Assembly: GCA_030587605.1 (NCBI GenBank)
Contig: JAUQYT010000298.1
Coordinates: forward strand, 1 to 6,695
Source: Candidatus Njordarchaeum guaymasense
GTDB taxonomy: Archaea; Asgardarchaeota; Njordarchaeia; Njordarchaeales; Njordarchaeaceae
Reading direction: 5' to 3'
DNA length: 6,695 nucleotides
The notes under the pieces are model-generated. The model did not search any database, had not been told where the DNA came from, and saw nothing but the letters and a program-made list of their open reading frames with translations. Shown in pieces: positions 1-5,554 of the stretch. Position 1 is the first letter of the stretch, and every line of letters starts with the position of its first letter. Both the position numbers and the translations under genes were made by a program.

Positions 1-535
1 GATCTGCTATGGGGAAGATGTCTGCGGCTCCGTCGCCGTACTTTGTGTAGTATCCTATGAGAAACTCACTTTTGTCACCTGATCCGACGACGATGCGGTT
101 GGTTGCGTTAGCGATCATGTAGAGGTTTGCCATCCTTGTCCTTGCCTTGACGTTTCCGACAACAATTCGTAGCCTTAACTCCTCGTCCGCATCTGCGCCA
201 CCGATTGGGACTAGCTCGGGGTAGTTCGCCTTGACTGCTTCTACGGCGTTCGTTATATCTATAATCTTGTGTGGTATTTTGAATTTCTTGGTGACGAGTA
301 GTGCGTGTTCTTTGTCCAGTGGGTTGCTCTCCTTGTGTGGCATGATCAGCGCTAGCATGTCATCGGGATGGAAGGCTTTCGTGCAGAGTGCGGCTGTGGT
401 TGAACTATCAAGCCCTCCTGAGAGACCGAATACGACTCCTTTCTGCCCACTTTCAGCTAAACGTGCTTGGAGAAACTTCAGAATCCTCCTTTCAATCGAT
501 GCAGGATCAATTAATAGGGATTCAGCTCTCAACAT
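1..535 (-). CDS. nadE: NAD synthase, ammonia-type (3' part outside window)
   Basis: NadE makes NAD from deamido-NAD, ATP and ammonia in the cytoplasm, the last step of NAD synthesis. I translated the minus strand from 535 to the window edge: 178 open codons, so the gene continues past base 1. The ATP-pyrophosphatase P-loop SGGLDSS lies at residues 39-45. The family signature GSGDKSE followed by GYYTKYGDGAADIFPI lies near residues 150-175. The protein begins only about 38 residues before the P-loop, so there is no N-terminal glutaminase domain; the family's stand-alone form is usually about 250-280 residues. A TGA in frame lies just upstream; after it come TTG, GTG (536-538) and ATG (533-535) as possible starts. 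A Shine-Dalgarno GGTGGTGA (complement of 548-555) fits GTG or ATG. It is transcribed divergently from the stress-protein gene. The assignment is secure; the exact start is uncertain by a few codons. Confidence 0.93.
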   Translation of the reverse strand, partial: MLRAESLLIDPASIERRILKFLQARLAESGQKGVVFGLSGGLDSSTTAALCTKAFHPDDMLALIMPHKESNPLDKEHALLVTKKFKIPHKIIDITNAVEAVKANYPELVPIGGADADEELRLRIVVGNVKARTRMANLYMIANATNRIVVGSGDKSEFLIGYYTKYGDGAADIFPIAD

Positions 536-547
536 CACGGAGTTCAA

Positions 548-555
548 TCACCACC
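548..555 (-). promoter_or_regulatory. Ribosome binding site of nadE
   Basis: On the minus strand this reads GGTGGTGA, a good match to the archaeal anti-Shine-Dalgarno sequence. It lies 9 nt before the GTG at 538-536 and 12 nt before the ATG at 535-533, so it slightly favours the GTG. The same octamer precedes the tnpB start at 5537-5544. Confidence 0.6.
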
Positions 556-656
556 AGACAACATCTCTCAACACAACTGTTCATCAATATCCTTTTTCAA
601 TCCTTTAATTCTTTGCCGACCGTCTGTGGGTAGCGTTTGAGTATTCCAAGAACTAC

Positions 657-673
657 CCGAAAACATATATATA
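657..673 (+). promoter_or_regulatory. BRE/TATA promoter of the universal stress protein gene
   Basis: A purine-rich CCGAAAAC (657-664) is followed by ATATATATA (665-673), the pattern of an archaeal B-recognition element plus TATA box. Archaeal transcription usually starts about 26 nt downstream of the TATA centre, here near 695. That would give a leader of roughly 40 nt containing the Shine-Dalgarno GAGGTG at 730-735. It lies in the divergent spacer between nadE and the stress-protein gene. An inverted repeat, GGGTAG (628-633) and CTACCC (653-658), sits immediately upstream and partly overlaps the presumed BRE. Confidence 0.65.
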
Positions 674-737
674 GAAATAAGAGATTCAGGTAAGTTAATC
701 CTTTCAGCTACAACATTCAAGGGGATGTTGAGGTGCG

Positions 738-1658
738 ATGGTAGATAAGAAATCTTCAGCAAAAGTTCTCGTCCCAGTGGACAGATCTGAGCAGAGTCTT
801 CAAGCCGCAGAAACAGCGGCGACGATTGCGAAGAAAACCGGAACCGCGGTAACCGTATTACATGTATTGCCAGTTGGCAGGCCATATGCAGGGTTGCAGG
901 CCAAGATTAACATACCACGTTATGCATACGCTCAGCCATACGCAGATTTGGGGCCCAGGTATCAGATTCCCCCATCTGTATTGAATGAGCTTGCGAGTCG
1001 ACTTGAACAGGAAGGGGAGAGAATAGTGAGTGATGCGGAAGCAGTGTTCAAGGAAGAGAAGGTTAAAGTGGATTCAATAACCATTAGAGGGAAGGACCCC
1101 GCCGAGGCTATCCTGCAACAATCAGAGAAGGGGTATGGACTAGTAGTCATGGGCGCTCACGGGGAGAACGAGAAGGAACCTTTTGCGCTCGGAAGCGTTA
1201 CAAAGAATGTTATTAGGCATAGCAAGGTTCCAACACTGATTGCTAAGGAGACTTCTGCCTTGTCCAATATGCTTGTCTGTGTTGATGGGTCTGAACATTC
1301 GATGGTAGCCTTGGATTACTCCGCTAAGCTTGCTGAGAAGATGGGTTCGAAGATAACGTTGCTTAATGTCCAAGAGCCTCTGTTGAAAGAACTGGCACCC
1401 CAAGTGTGCACGGGTCTAGGAGAATCAATTCTTACAAAATCCATGAACGCTCTGAAGAAGAAGAAGGACTTGACAGTAGAGAAGAGAATCGAATGCGGCG
1501 TTACATCAGACTCAATAGTTGAAGCAGCAGAGAAAGGAAAACATGATCTGATAGTCTTGGGGGACAAGGGACACAGTTCCATTAGGCGTTTCGCATTGGG
1601 AAGCGTTAGCGACGACGTGGCTCACAAGGCCAAACACTCAGTCTTGATAGTCCCATAA
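738..1658 (+). CDS. Tandem-domain universal stress protein (UspA family)
   Basis: This is a 306-residue cytoplasmic protein made of two UspA domains, residues about 8-170 and 176-306. Each domain starts with a β-strand ending in V-D-x-S (LVPVDRSEQS at 11-20; VCVDGSEHS at 180-188). Each ends with the ATP-binding pattern G-2x-G-9x-G-S: G139/G142/G152-S153 and G275/G278/G288-S289. Both halves therefore look able to bind nucleotide. Proteins of this family respond to starvation, oxidative or other stress; no specific partner can be read here. Domain 1 carries a Tyr/Pro-rich stretch at about 46-80 that domain 2 lacks. The ATG at 738 is preceded by GAGGTG (730-735, short 2-nt spacing). The gene has its own TATA box and is followed by a T-rich terminator, so it is probably monocistronic. 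The family call is firm; the physiological role is open. Confidence 0.92.
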   Translation: MVDKKSSAKVLVPVDRSEQSLQAAETAATIAKKTGTAVTVLHVLPVGRPYAGLQAKINIPRYAYAQPYADLGPRYQIPPSVLNELASRLEQEGERIVSDAEAVFKEEKVKVDSITIRGKDPAEAILQQSEKGYGLVVMGAHGENEKEPFALGSVTKNVIRHSKVPTLIAKETSALSNMLVCVDGSEHSMVALDYSAKLAEKMGSKITLLNVQEPLLKELAPQVCTGLGESILTKSMNALKKKKDLTVEKRIECGVTSDSIVEAAEKGKHDLIVLGDKGHSSIRRFALGSVSDDVAHKAKHSVLIVP

Positions 1659-1680
1659 GATCGCTTAAGGTCAAATTCTC

Positions 1681-1714
1681 CCTTTTTTCCATCTCTTTTC
1701 GTCATTGTCTTTTT
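1681..1714 (+). terminator. T-rich terminator after the stress-protein gene
   Basis: Starting 22 bases after the TAA at 1656-1658 there are three T clusters within 32 bases: TTTTTT (1683-1688), CTTTTC (about 1695-1700) and CTTTTTC (about 1709-1715). Repeated T-runs without a stable hairpin are the usual form of intrinsic terminators in archaea. The rest of the spacer to 1867 shows nothing clearer than weak AT-rich patches (for example near 1801-1810 and 1823-1830) that might contain the ilvD promoter. Confidence 0.55.
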
Positions 1715-1867
1715 CGATCTCCATGGCAATCCTTTTCTGGAGATTTCTGAAATCATTCCTGCCGCAACCGGTATCATTGGCTCCTTGGCCATAATCCATT
1801 TTGAAAGATAATGCTAATCTACTTGAAATACACGATCAGTACACACACGTTGTAGTGGTTCCTGAAT

Positions 1868-3526
1868 GTGTTTTGGAGGGCTGACCACTTGTCCAGAAAA
1901 GCTATTTTTCCTACGTTTAGGGGAGCAGGTTTCTCTGAGGAAGAGATGCAGCGTCCAGTAGTCGCCGTTGCAAACTCGTGGACCGAGGTTACTGTTGGGC
2001 ATGTGCACTTGGATAAGGTCGCTGATGCAGTTAAAGCTGGGATTAGACAAGCCGGGGGAACGCCCATGGAGTTCAACACTATTGCACTTTGCGATGGTGT
2101 CTCTGAGGGATCCTTCGGAATGCGCTACCCTCTTCCGAGCAGGGAGTTGGTTGCTGATTCTATTGAGGCGATGGTTCAGGGGCACTCGGATCTTTTCGAT
2201 GGAATGGTGTGCTTGTGTACGTGTGATAAGATTGTTCCAGGCATGCTCATGGGTGCCGCTCGCGTAAACATTCCCACCATATTTGTCACGGGAGGGCAAA
2301 TGCGCCCCGGACGATTCAGGGGAGAAGAAATAGTTGTCTTCGACCTCGCTGGGCTTTATAGGCGTTTCCAAGACGGAGAAATAGAACCAGACGAATTCTT
2401 TGGCAAAGTCACTTCAGCGTGCCCAGGTCCCGGTGCATGCAACCTTCTTGGCACAGCTACCACAATGGCGTGCATGACTGAAGCCCTCGGTATGTCCCTC
2501 CCTGGCTGCGCAACACACTTCTCCGCCGAGTCAAAAGAAATGCGTATCGCTAGGGAATCAGGTCTTCAGATAATGAGGTTAACAGAGAAGGGCGTTAAGC
2601 CCTCTGATATATTAACTAAGGAAGCGTTTGAGAACGCAATTCGAGTTGACATGGCCATCGGAGGATCAACCAATACTACACTCCACCTTCCTGCAATAGC
2701 AAACGAGGCGAACGTTGGCCTTGATCTAATCGACTTCGATAGGCTGAGCCGCGACACTCCAAACCTATGCAGATTGAAACCTAACGGTCCGATGAACTTC
2801 ACCGTTTTGGAGAAGGCGGGGGGAGTTCCCGCCATTATGAAGAGACTTGAGCCACTGCTGCACCTCGATGTCCCCACTGTTTCTGGGAAGACGCTTCGTG
2901 AAAACATCGAGGCGGCCAAGGTTGAAAATGACGAGATAATTCGACCTCTTGACAGACCGTACATGAAGGAGGGCGGTATAGCAGTCCTTTACGGCAATCT
3001 TGCTCCTGGAGGCGCCGTGGTGAAGATGTCGGCAGTCCACCCAAGTATGCTAGTCCACAGTGGGCCCGCGAGAGTATTTGACTCTGAGGAAGACTGTCAC
3101 ACCGCGTTCGATAACAACGTGATAAAGCCTGGGGACGTAATCGTGATAAGGTATGAAGGCCCAAAGGGTGGTCCTGGAATGCGTGAGATGCTCATGGTTA
3201 CGATGCGCATTTCTGAGAGCGATCTGAACAAGTCTGTAGCGCTGGTAACGGATGGGAGATTCTCAGGTGGCACAGCTGGACCATGCATAGGTCATGTCTC
3301 GCCTGAAGCCGTTGAAGGCGGATCAATAGCTGTGGTCAGAGAGGGGGACACGATCAGCATAGACATTCCAAATAGAAAACTAGTTGTTGAACTTGATGAC
3401 GATGAAATCCAAGAGAGACTTCAATCGTGGGCTCCTCCCGAACCTAAAGTCAAGAGAGGATACCTGGCGTTATATGCTAGAACAATCTCATCTGCAAACC
3501 GCGGCGCAATAAGAGAAATAAAATAG
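1868..3526 (+). CDS. ilvD: Dihydroxy-acid dehydratase
   Basis: IlvD removes water from 2,3-dihydroxy-isovalerate and 2,3-dihydroxy-3-methylvalerate, giving the 2-keto acids that lead to valine, leucine, isoleucine and pantoate. It is a cytoplasmic Fe-S and Mg enzyme. The 552-residue reading frame has the full family length. Both IlvD/EDD signatures are present: CDKIVPG (C119-D120-K121) and ALVTDGRFSGGT (458-469, with the catalytic-region Ser466). Other landmarks are CDG at 75-77, CPGPGAC at 185-191, GGSTNTTLHLPA near 265-276 and GGPGMREML near 434-442. The first motif reads VGHVHL (43-48), as in E. coli and methanogen IlvD, not the PCN form of the [2Fe-2S] plant-type and sugar-acid dehydratases. 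The start is uncertain: the GTG at 1868 has no Shine-Dalgarno, whereas GGAGGG (1875-1880) stands 8 nt before an in-frame TTG at 1889, which would give 545 residues. An in-frame TAG at 1853-1855 limits any extension. Sugar-acid dehydratase activity cannot be excluded. No other branched-chain amino acid gene is in the window. Confidence 0.93.
   Translation: MFWRADHLSRKAIFPTFRGAGFSEEEMQRPVVAVANSWTEVTVGHVHLDKVADAVKAGIRQAGGTPMEFNTIALCDGVSEGSFGMRYPLPSRELVADSIEAMVQGHSDLFDGMVCLCTCDKIVPGMLMGAARVNIPTIFVTGGQMRPGRFRGEEIVVFDLAGLYRRFQDGEIEPDEFFGKVTSACPGPGACNLLGTATTMACMTEALGMSLPGCATHFSAESKEMRIARESGLQIMRLTEKGVKPSDILTKEAFENAIRVDMAIGGSTNTTLHLPAIANEANVGLDLIDFDRLSRDTPNLCRLKPNGPMNFTVLEKAGGVPAIMKRLEPLLHLDVPTVSGKTLRENIEAAKVENDEIIRPLDRPYMKEGGIAVLYGNLAPGGAVVKMSAVHPSMLVHSGPARVFDSEEDCHTAFDNNVIKPGDVIVIRYEGPKGGPGMREMLMVTMRISESDLNKSVALVTDGRFSGGTAGPCIGHVSPEAVEGGSIAVVREGDTISIDIPNRKLVVELDDDEIQERLQSWAPPEPKVKRGYLALYARTISSANRGAIREIK
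1875..1880 (+). promoter_or_regulatory. Possible ribosome binding site pointing to a TTG start for ilvD
   Basis: GGAGGG lies inside the longest ilvD reading frame, 8 nt before the TTG at 1889-1891. The spacing is good and no equivalent site precedes the GTG at 1868. If used, the protein begins at Ser9 of the longer version (Met-Ser-Arg-Lys). Against this, residues R4-A-D6 of the longer form could match the R-S-D near the start of other IlvD proteins. Confidence 0.45.
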
Positions 3527-3546
3527 CAAGGACTATCTGAGATGGC

Positions 3547-3565
3547 TTCACAATATGCTTGTGAA
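3547..3565 (+). other. Small hairpin after ilvD
   Basis: TTCACAA (3547-3553) and TTGTGAA (3559-3565) form a perfect 7-bp stem with the 5-nt loop TATGC. One more C-G pair is possible across a bulged A (3546/3567). It begins 20 nt after the ilvD stop. No T-run follows, so it is not a standard intrinsic terminator; it may mark the mRNA 3' end. Confidence 0.35.
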
Positions 3566-3664
3566 AGAAGCGGAAGTGTGGCATCGTCTGCTTATGTCGC
3601 ACAGATATAACGGCTCTCTTGCGAAATTCACACTAACGACGAATGGTTCTTAAGGAAGAAGCAG

Positions 3665-3679
3665 TCGTACTTAATACGA
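3665..3679 (+). promoter_or_regulatory. Palindrome over a TATA-like core upstream of the unassigned gene
   Basis: TCGTA (3665-3669) and TACGA (3675-3679) are perfect inverted repeats around CTTAA, and the centre includes the TATA-like CTTAATA (3670-3676). A start of transcription near 3699 would precede the Shine-Dalgarno at 3712-3718. The arrangement would suit a dimeric repressor binding over the promoter. Only 5-bp arms are involved, so chance occurrence is possible. Nothing else is obvious in the 213-base spacer besides this and the hairpin at 3547-3565. Confidence 0.3.
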
Positions 3680-3710
3680 ATATGCTCACTCCTCCCAGTA
3701 ACCAAGTTCA

Positions 3711-3718
3711 AGAGGTGA
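3711..3718 (+). promoter_or_regulatory. Shine-Dalgarno before a CTG codon
   Basis: AGAGGTGA is an excellent archaeal ribosome binding site. The only in-frame initiator-like codon at normal spacing is CTG at 3725-3727. The TTG at 3740 is 21 nt away and the ATG at 3758 is 39 nt away. It either marks a rare CTG start or is a chance match. Confidence 0.4.
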
Positions 3719-3739
3719 ACAGCACTGGACTCTGAAGTT

Positions 3740-4378
3740 TTGCTGAATTTCGGAACAATGACTGCCGAGCATCTAGCGGGGATCTATGGTGAGGTTTTCT
3801 CAAAGCTCGTACGTGAGGCAGTAGTTGATTTCGTAAGCAGGAAGATCGGAGAAGAAGCGCCGAAAGTCAGTACACTTGAGGACGCGACGAACTACGCTAG
3901 AAGCAAGCTTGACAAGTACCCGTTTGGATATTGCGCTTTCTGGTATGGAATTGGAAAAGCTGAGAGCCAGCTTCAAGGCTCGGCTGGCGCTGCAACTAGA
4001 TTGTATTTAAGAAATATCGTGAAGAGGATGACGGAGTTGGACGGTCTCAGCGAACTCGTCGGAAAAACGGACGACACGACGAGTGCGCTCCTAGAGTTCA
4101 AGAAGGCCGCTGTTTCAATGCAGCTTCTGGATGAAGAATCCTTTGAGTGCGCTACAAATTCAGGTTACACTGAGCTTCGGATAAAGAATTGTCCAAATGG
4201 GGATGGCTGCAAGCAAATGATGGCTGAGGGCATCATAAGGAGCGGTAGTGGTAAACCTCTTTGCACAATAAGTTTGGGCAGCGCTGTCACAGCTGAGCTC
4301 GTGACCAAGGCTTCTCACGACTATGAGATAGTTGGACTCAAACCGCCTAACTGTGTAGCCAAGATCTTTAGACTCTGA
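3740..4378 (+). CDS. Unassigned protein with a Cys-containing, possibly V4R-like C-terminal domain
   Basis: I do not recognise this protein with certainty. It is 212 residues, mostly predicted helical in the N-terminal half, with no signal peptide or membrane segment. The C-terminal third has a Cys pattern: C137, C151-x5-C157, C175 in KPLCTISLG, and C205 in PPNCVAKIF near the end. A late Cys in a C-V-x-K/F-I context and a preceding Cys strand-turn recall V4R (4-vinyl reductase-like, small-molecule or metal-binding) domains, but the match is by eye. An earlier segment, YPFGYCAFWYGIGKAE (60-75), is aromatic-rich. The start is unclear: TTG (3740) and ATG (3758) lack a properly spaced Shine-Dalgarno, while AGAGGTGA (3711-3718) stands 6 nt before an in-frame CTG at 3725, which would add five residues. 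An in-frame TGA at 3716-3718 excludes anything longer. It stands alone between ilvD (213 nt away) and the nitrilase (145 nt away), same strand. Confidence 0.75.
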   Translation: MLNFGTMTAEHLAGIYGEVFSKLVREAVVDFVSRKIGEEAPKVSTLEDATNYARSKLDKYPFGYCAFWYGIGKAESQLQGSAGAATRLYLRNIVKRMTELDGLSELVGKTDDTTSALLEFKKAAVSMQLLDEESFECATNSGYTELRIKNCPNGDGCKQMMAEGIIRSGSGKPLCTISLGSAVTAELVTKASHDYEIVGLKPPNCVAKIFRL

Positions 4379-4392
4379 GTGAATGATGTGAT

Positions 4393-4433
4393 TGCAAGGG
4401 GCTTGAAGGAGCAGTTGTCGTAAGCCCTTTGCA
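4393..4433 (+). other. Strong hairpin in the 3' region of the unassigned gene
   Basis: TGCAAGGGGCTTG (4393-4405) pairs with TAAGCCCTTTGCA (4421-4433) to give a 13-bp stem with a 15-nt loop. Eleven pairs are Watson-Crick. The two others (G4398 with T4428, G4405 with T4421) are G-U wobbles only if the plus strand is transcribed; on the minus strand they would be C/A mismatches. This favours a plus-strand RNA structure. It begins 15 nt after the stop at 4376-4378. T-runs follow later (TTTTTTT at 4487-4493), so it may be part of the mRNA 3' end or a small RNA. Confidence 0.5.
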
Positions 4434-4480
4434 TTCTCGCTATCTCGATTCTTGAACTTTCTCTTGAGCCAGCTTTGCAG

Positions 4481-4508
4481 TTCTCCTTTTTTTACGAAAG
4501 TTATTTTA
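4481..4508 (+). promoter_or_regulatory. T-run and possible BRE/TATA ahead of the nitrilase gene
   Basis: TTCTCCTTTTTTT (4481-4493) is a probable T-run terminator for the gene upstream. Next to it, ACGAAAG (4494-4500) and TTATTTTA (4501-4508) look like a BRE and TATA box. The TATA centre is only about 20 nt before the ATG at 4524, slightly closer than the usual 26, so a leaderless transcript is possible but not certain. No Shine-Dalgarno precedes that ATG, which fits a leaderless start. Confidence 0.4.
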
Positions 4509-4523
4509 GTTTCTTTTGCACAC

Positions 4524-5450
4524 ATGAAGGAACCAGAGCTGCACATATTCACCAGGAGGGTGACACAAGTCCCAAAAGAAGTTCAAACCAATGAAAGCCT
4601 CCAACGATCGATCAAGGTCATGCTCGTCCAGATGAAGCCAGCTGTCGGAGACAAGGAAGCCAACTTCAACGTTTTCAAGAAGTTCATAAACAGGGCCAAG
4701 AATGGGGGGATCAACCTCATTGTTTTCCCTGAGCTCAGCGCCACAGGGTACCTGTGTTACGACTCGCACTACGCCTTGGCTGAGCCCATCCCAGGACCAT
4801 TTACATCTAGGGTCTCTAAGCTGATTGAAGGCTCGACACTACACGTCATATTCGGCATGTCTGAAGCCAGCGTGGAGGTTGAAGGAGCACTATACAACTC
4901 CGTTGTCCTCATAGGCGGAAAGAGGGGCTTAATTGGAAAGTATAGGAAGTGGTTCCTGCCCGGGCATAGCGTGTTTGATGAGAAGCGTTATTTCACGCCT
5001 GGGTCGAAGGCTGAGGTTTTCACAACATGCCTTGGAAATATAGGACTCGCGATATGTTACGATATCTACTTTCCAGAGCTAGCGCGTCTACTTGCCGCAG
5101 GCGGAGCGGAAATCCTAGTTTACCCCACTGCTTCGCCAAGCGCCAGGAGGGACTTCTTCGAGGTCCTAACCAGGGCTAGGGCAATAGAGAACGGTGTCTT
5201 TGTTATCCTCTGCAATCTCGCAGGCGTCGAGGAGAACCTATTGTTTTGGGGCGGTTCGCACATAATCTCGCCTTCAGGGACTGTCGTCGCGAAAGCGAAA
5301 TACGACGAGGAGGACTCAGTCGTGGCAGAACTGGATCTCAGTGAGATTGAGAGAGCTCGACCATTTCTACCAATGCTCTCAAAGGATATTCGTCGTGAGA
5401 TATATGAGCAGCTCGCCAAGCAGAAGCAAAGTCCCGAACCTGAAAGTTGA
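4524..5450 (+). CDS. Carbon-nitrogen hydrolase (nitrilase superfamily), NadE-glutaminase-like
   Basis: This is a 308-residue cytoplasmic amidohydrolase of the nitrilase superfamily, which cleaves C-N bonds through a Cys thioester. The catalytic Glu-Lys-Cys set is intact: E70 in VFPELSATGY, K142 in GKYRKWFLPG and C178 in LAICYDIYFPEL. The stretches VFDEKRYFTPG (about 150-160), TASPSARRDFF (about 202-212) and LLFWGGSHIISPSG (about 239-252) resemble the glutaminase domain of glutamine-dependent NAD synthetases more than nitrilases proper. The substrate therefore may be glutamine, but other branches of the superfamily share some of these motifs. I chose the ATG at 4524: the frame is open back to a TTG at 4452, but that part is T-rich leader sequence. 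Even so, about 29 residues precede the first β-strand (IKVMLVQMKP), longer than usual. The gene stands alone; the next is the tnpB element 104 bases on. Confidence 0.88.
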   Translation: MKEPELHIFTRRVTQVPKEVQTNESLQRSIKVMLVQMKPAVGDKEANFNVFKKFINRAKNGGINLIVFPELSATGYLCYDSHYALAEPIPGPFTSRVSKLIEGSTLHVIFGMSEASVEVEGALYNSVVLIGGKRGLIGKYRKWFLPGHSVFDEKRYFTPGSKAEVFTTCLGNIGLAICYDIYFPELARLLAAGGAEILVYPTASPSARRDFFEVLTRARAIENGVFVILCNLAGVEENLLFWGGSHIISPSGTVVAKAKYDEEDSVVAELDLSEIERARPFLPMLSKDIRREIYEQLAKQKQSPEPES

Positions 5451-5460
5451 ACGCAATCTG

Positions 5461-5487
5461 CTTTTGGAATATATCATCTCCAAGAAG
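5461..5487 (+). other. Weak hairpin between the nitrilase gene and tnpB
   Basis: CTTTTGGA (5461-5468) pairs with TCCAAGAAG (5479-5487): 5 bp TTGGA/TCCAA, then 3 bp CTT/AAG across a bulged G, with a 10-nt AT-rich loop. It follows the nitrilase stop by 10 bases. It could be a 3'-end structure of that mRNA or a subterminal hairpin of the insertion element whose tnpB starts at 5555. The stem is weak. Confidence 0.25.
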
Positions 5488-5536
5488 TTTGCCCAGAGCA
5501 CAGAAACATGTAATTAGAACTTTTGTTAACTCTTCG

Positions 5537-5545
5537 GGTGGTGAG
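5537..5545 (+). promoter_or_regulatory. Ribosome binding site of tnpB
   Basis: GGTGGTGAG lies 9 nt before ATG 5555, the start in the frame encoding the TnpB N-terminus. It lies 5 nt before ATG 5551, which opens a 23-codon frame ending at TGA 5620-5622. It shows that the reading frame is meant to begin well upstream of the frameshift. Confidence 0.5.
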
Positions 5546-5554
5546 CTTTTATGC

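Noticed and set aside
1814..2371. Long minus-strand open frame opposite the start of ilvD
   Set aside because: It is an antisense shadow of a clear conserved gene; its translation shows no family motif and no promoter or ribosome binding site was seen. The other minus-strand frames across usp, ilvD and the nitrilase are rejected for the same reason.
3542..3610. 22-codon ATG frame between ilvD and the next gene
   Set aside because: It has no ribosome binding site, no similarity I recognise, and it overlaps the small hairpin.
4376..4423. Read-through of TGA 4376-4378 into 14 further in-frame codons, with the hairpin as a selenocysteine-type element
   Set aside because: The protein ends naturally after CVAKIF. 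The hairpin overlaps these codons, and nothing resembles an archaeal SECIS consensus. Chance openness over 14 codons is common.
4452..4523. TTG start at 4452 adding 24 hydrophobic residues (possible signal peptide) to the nitrilase
   Set aside because: The hydrophobic residues come from T-rich leader DNA containing a T-run and a TATA-like site. There is no Shine-Dalgarno, and the family is cytoplasmic.
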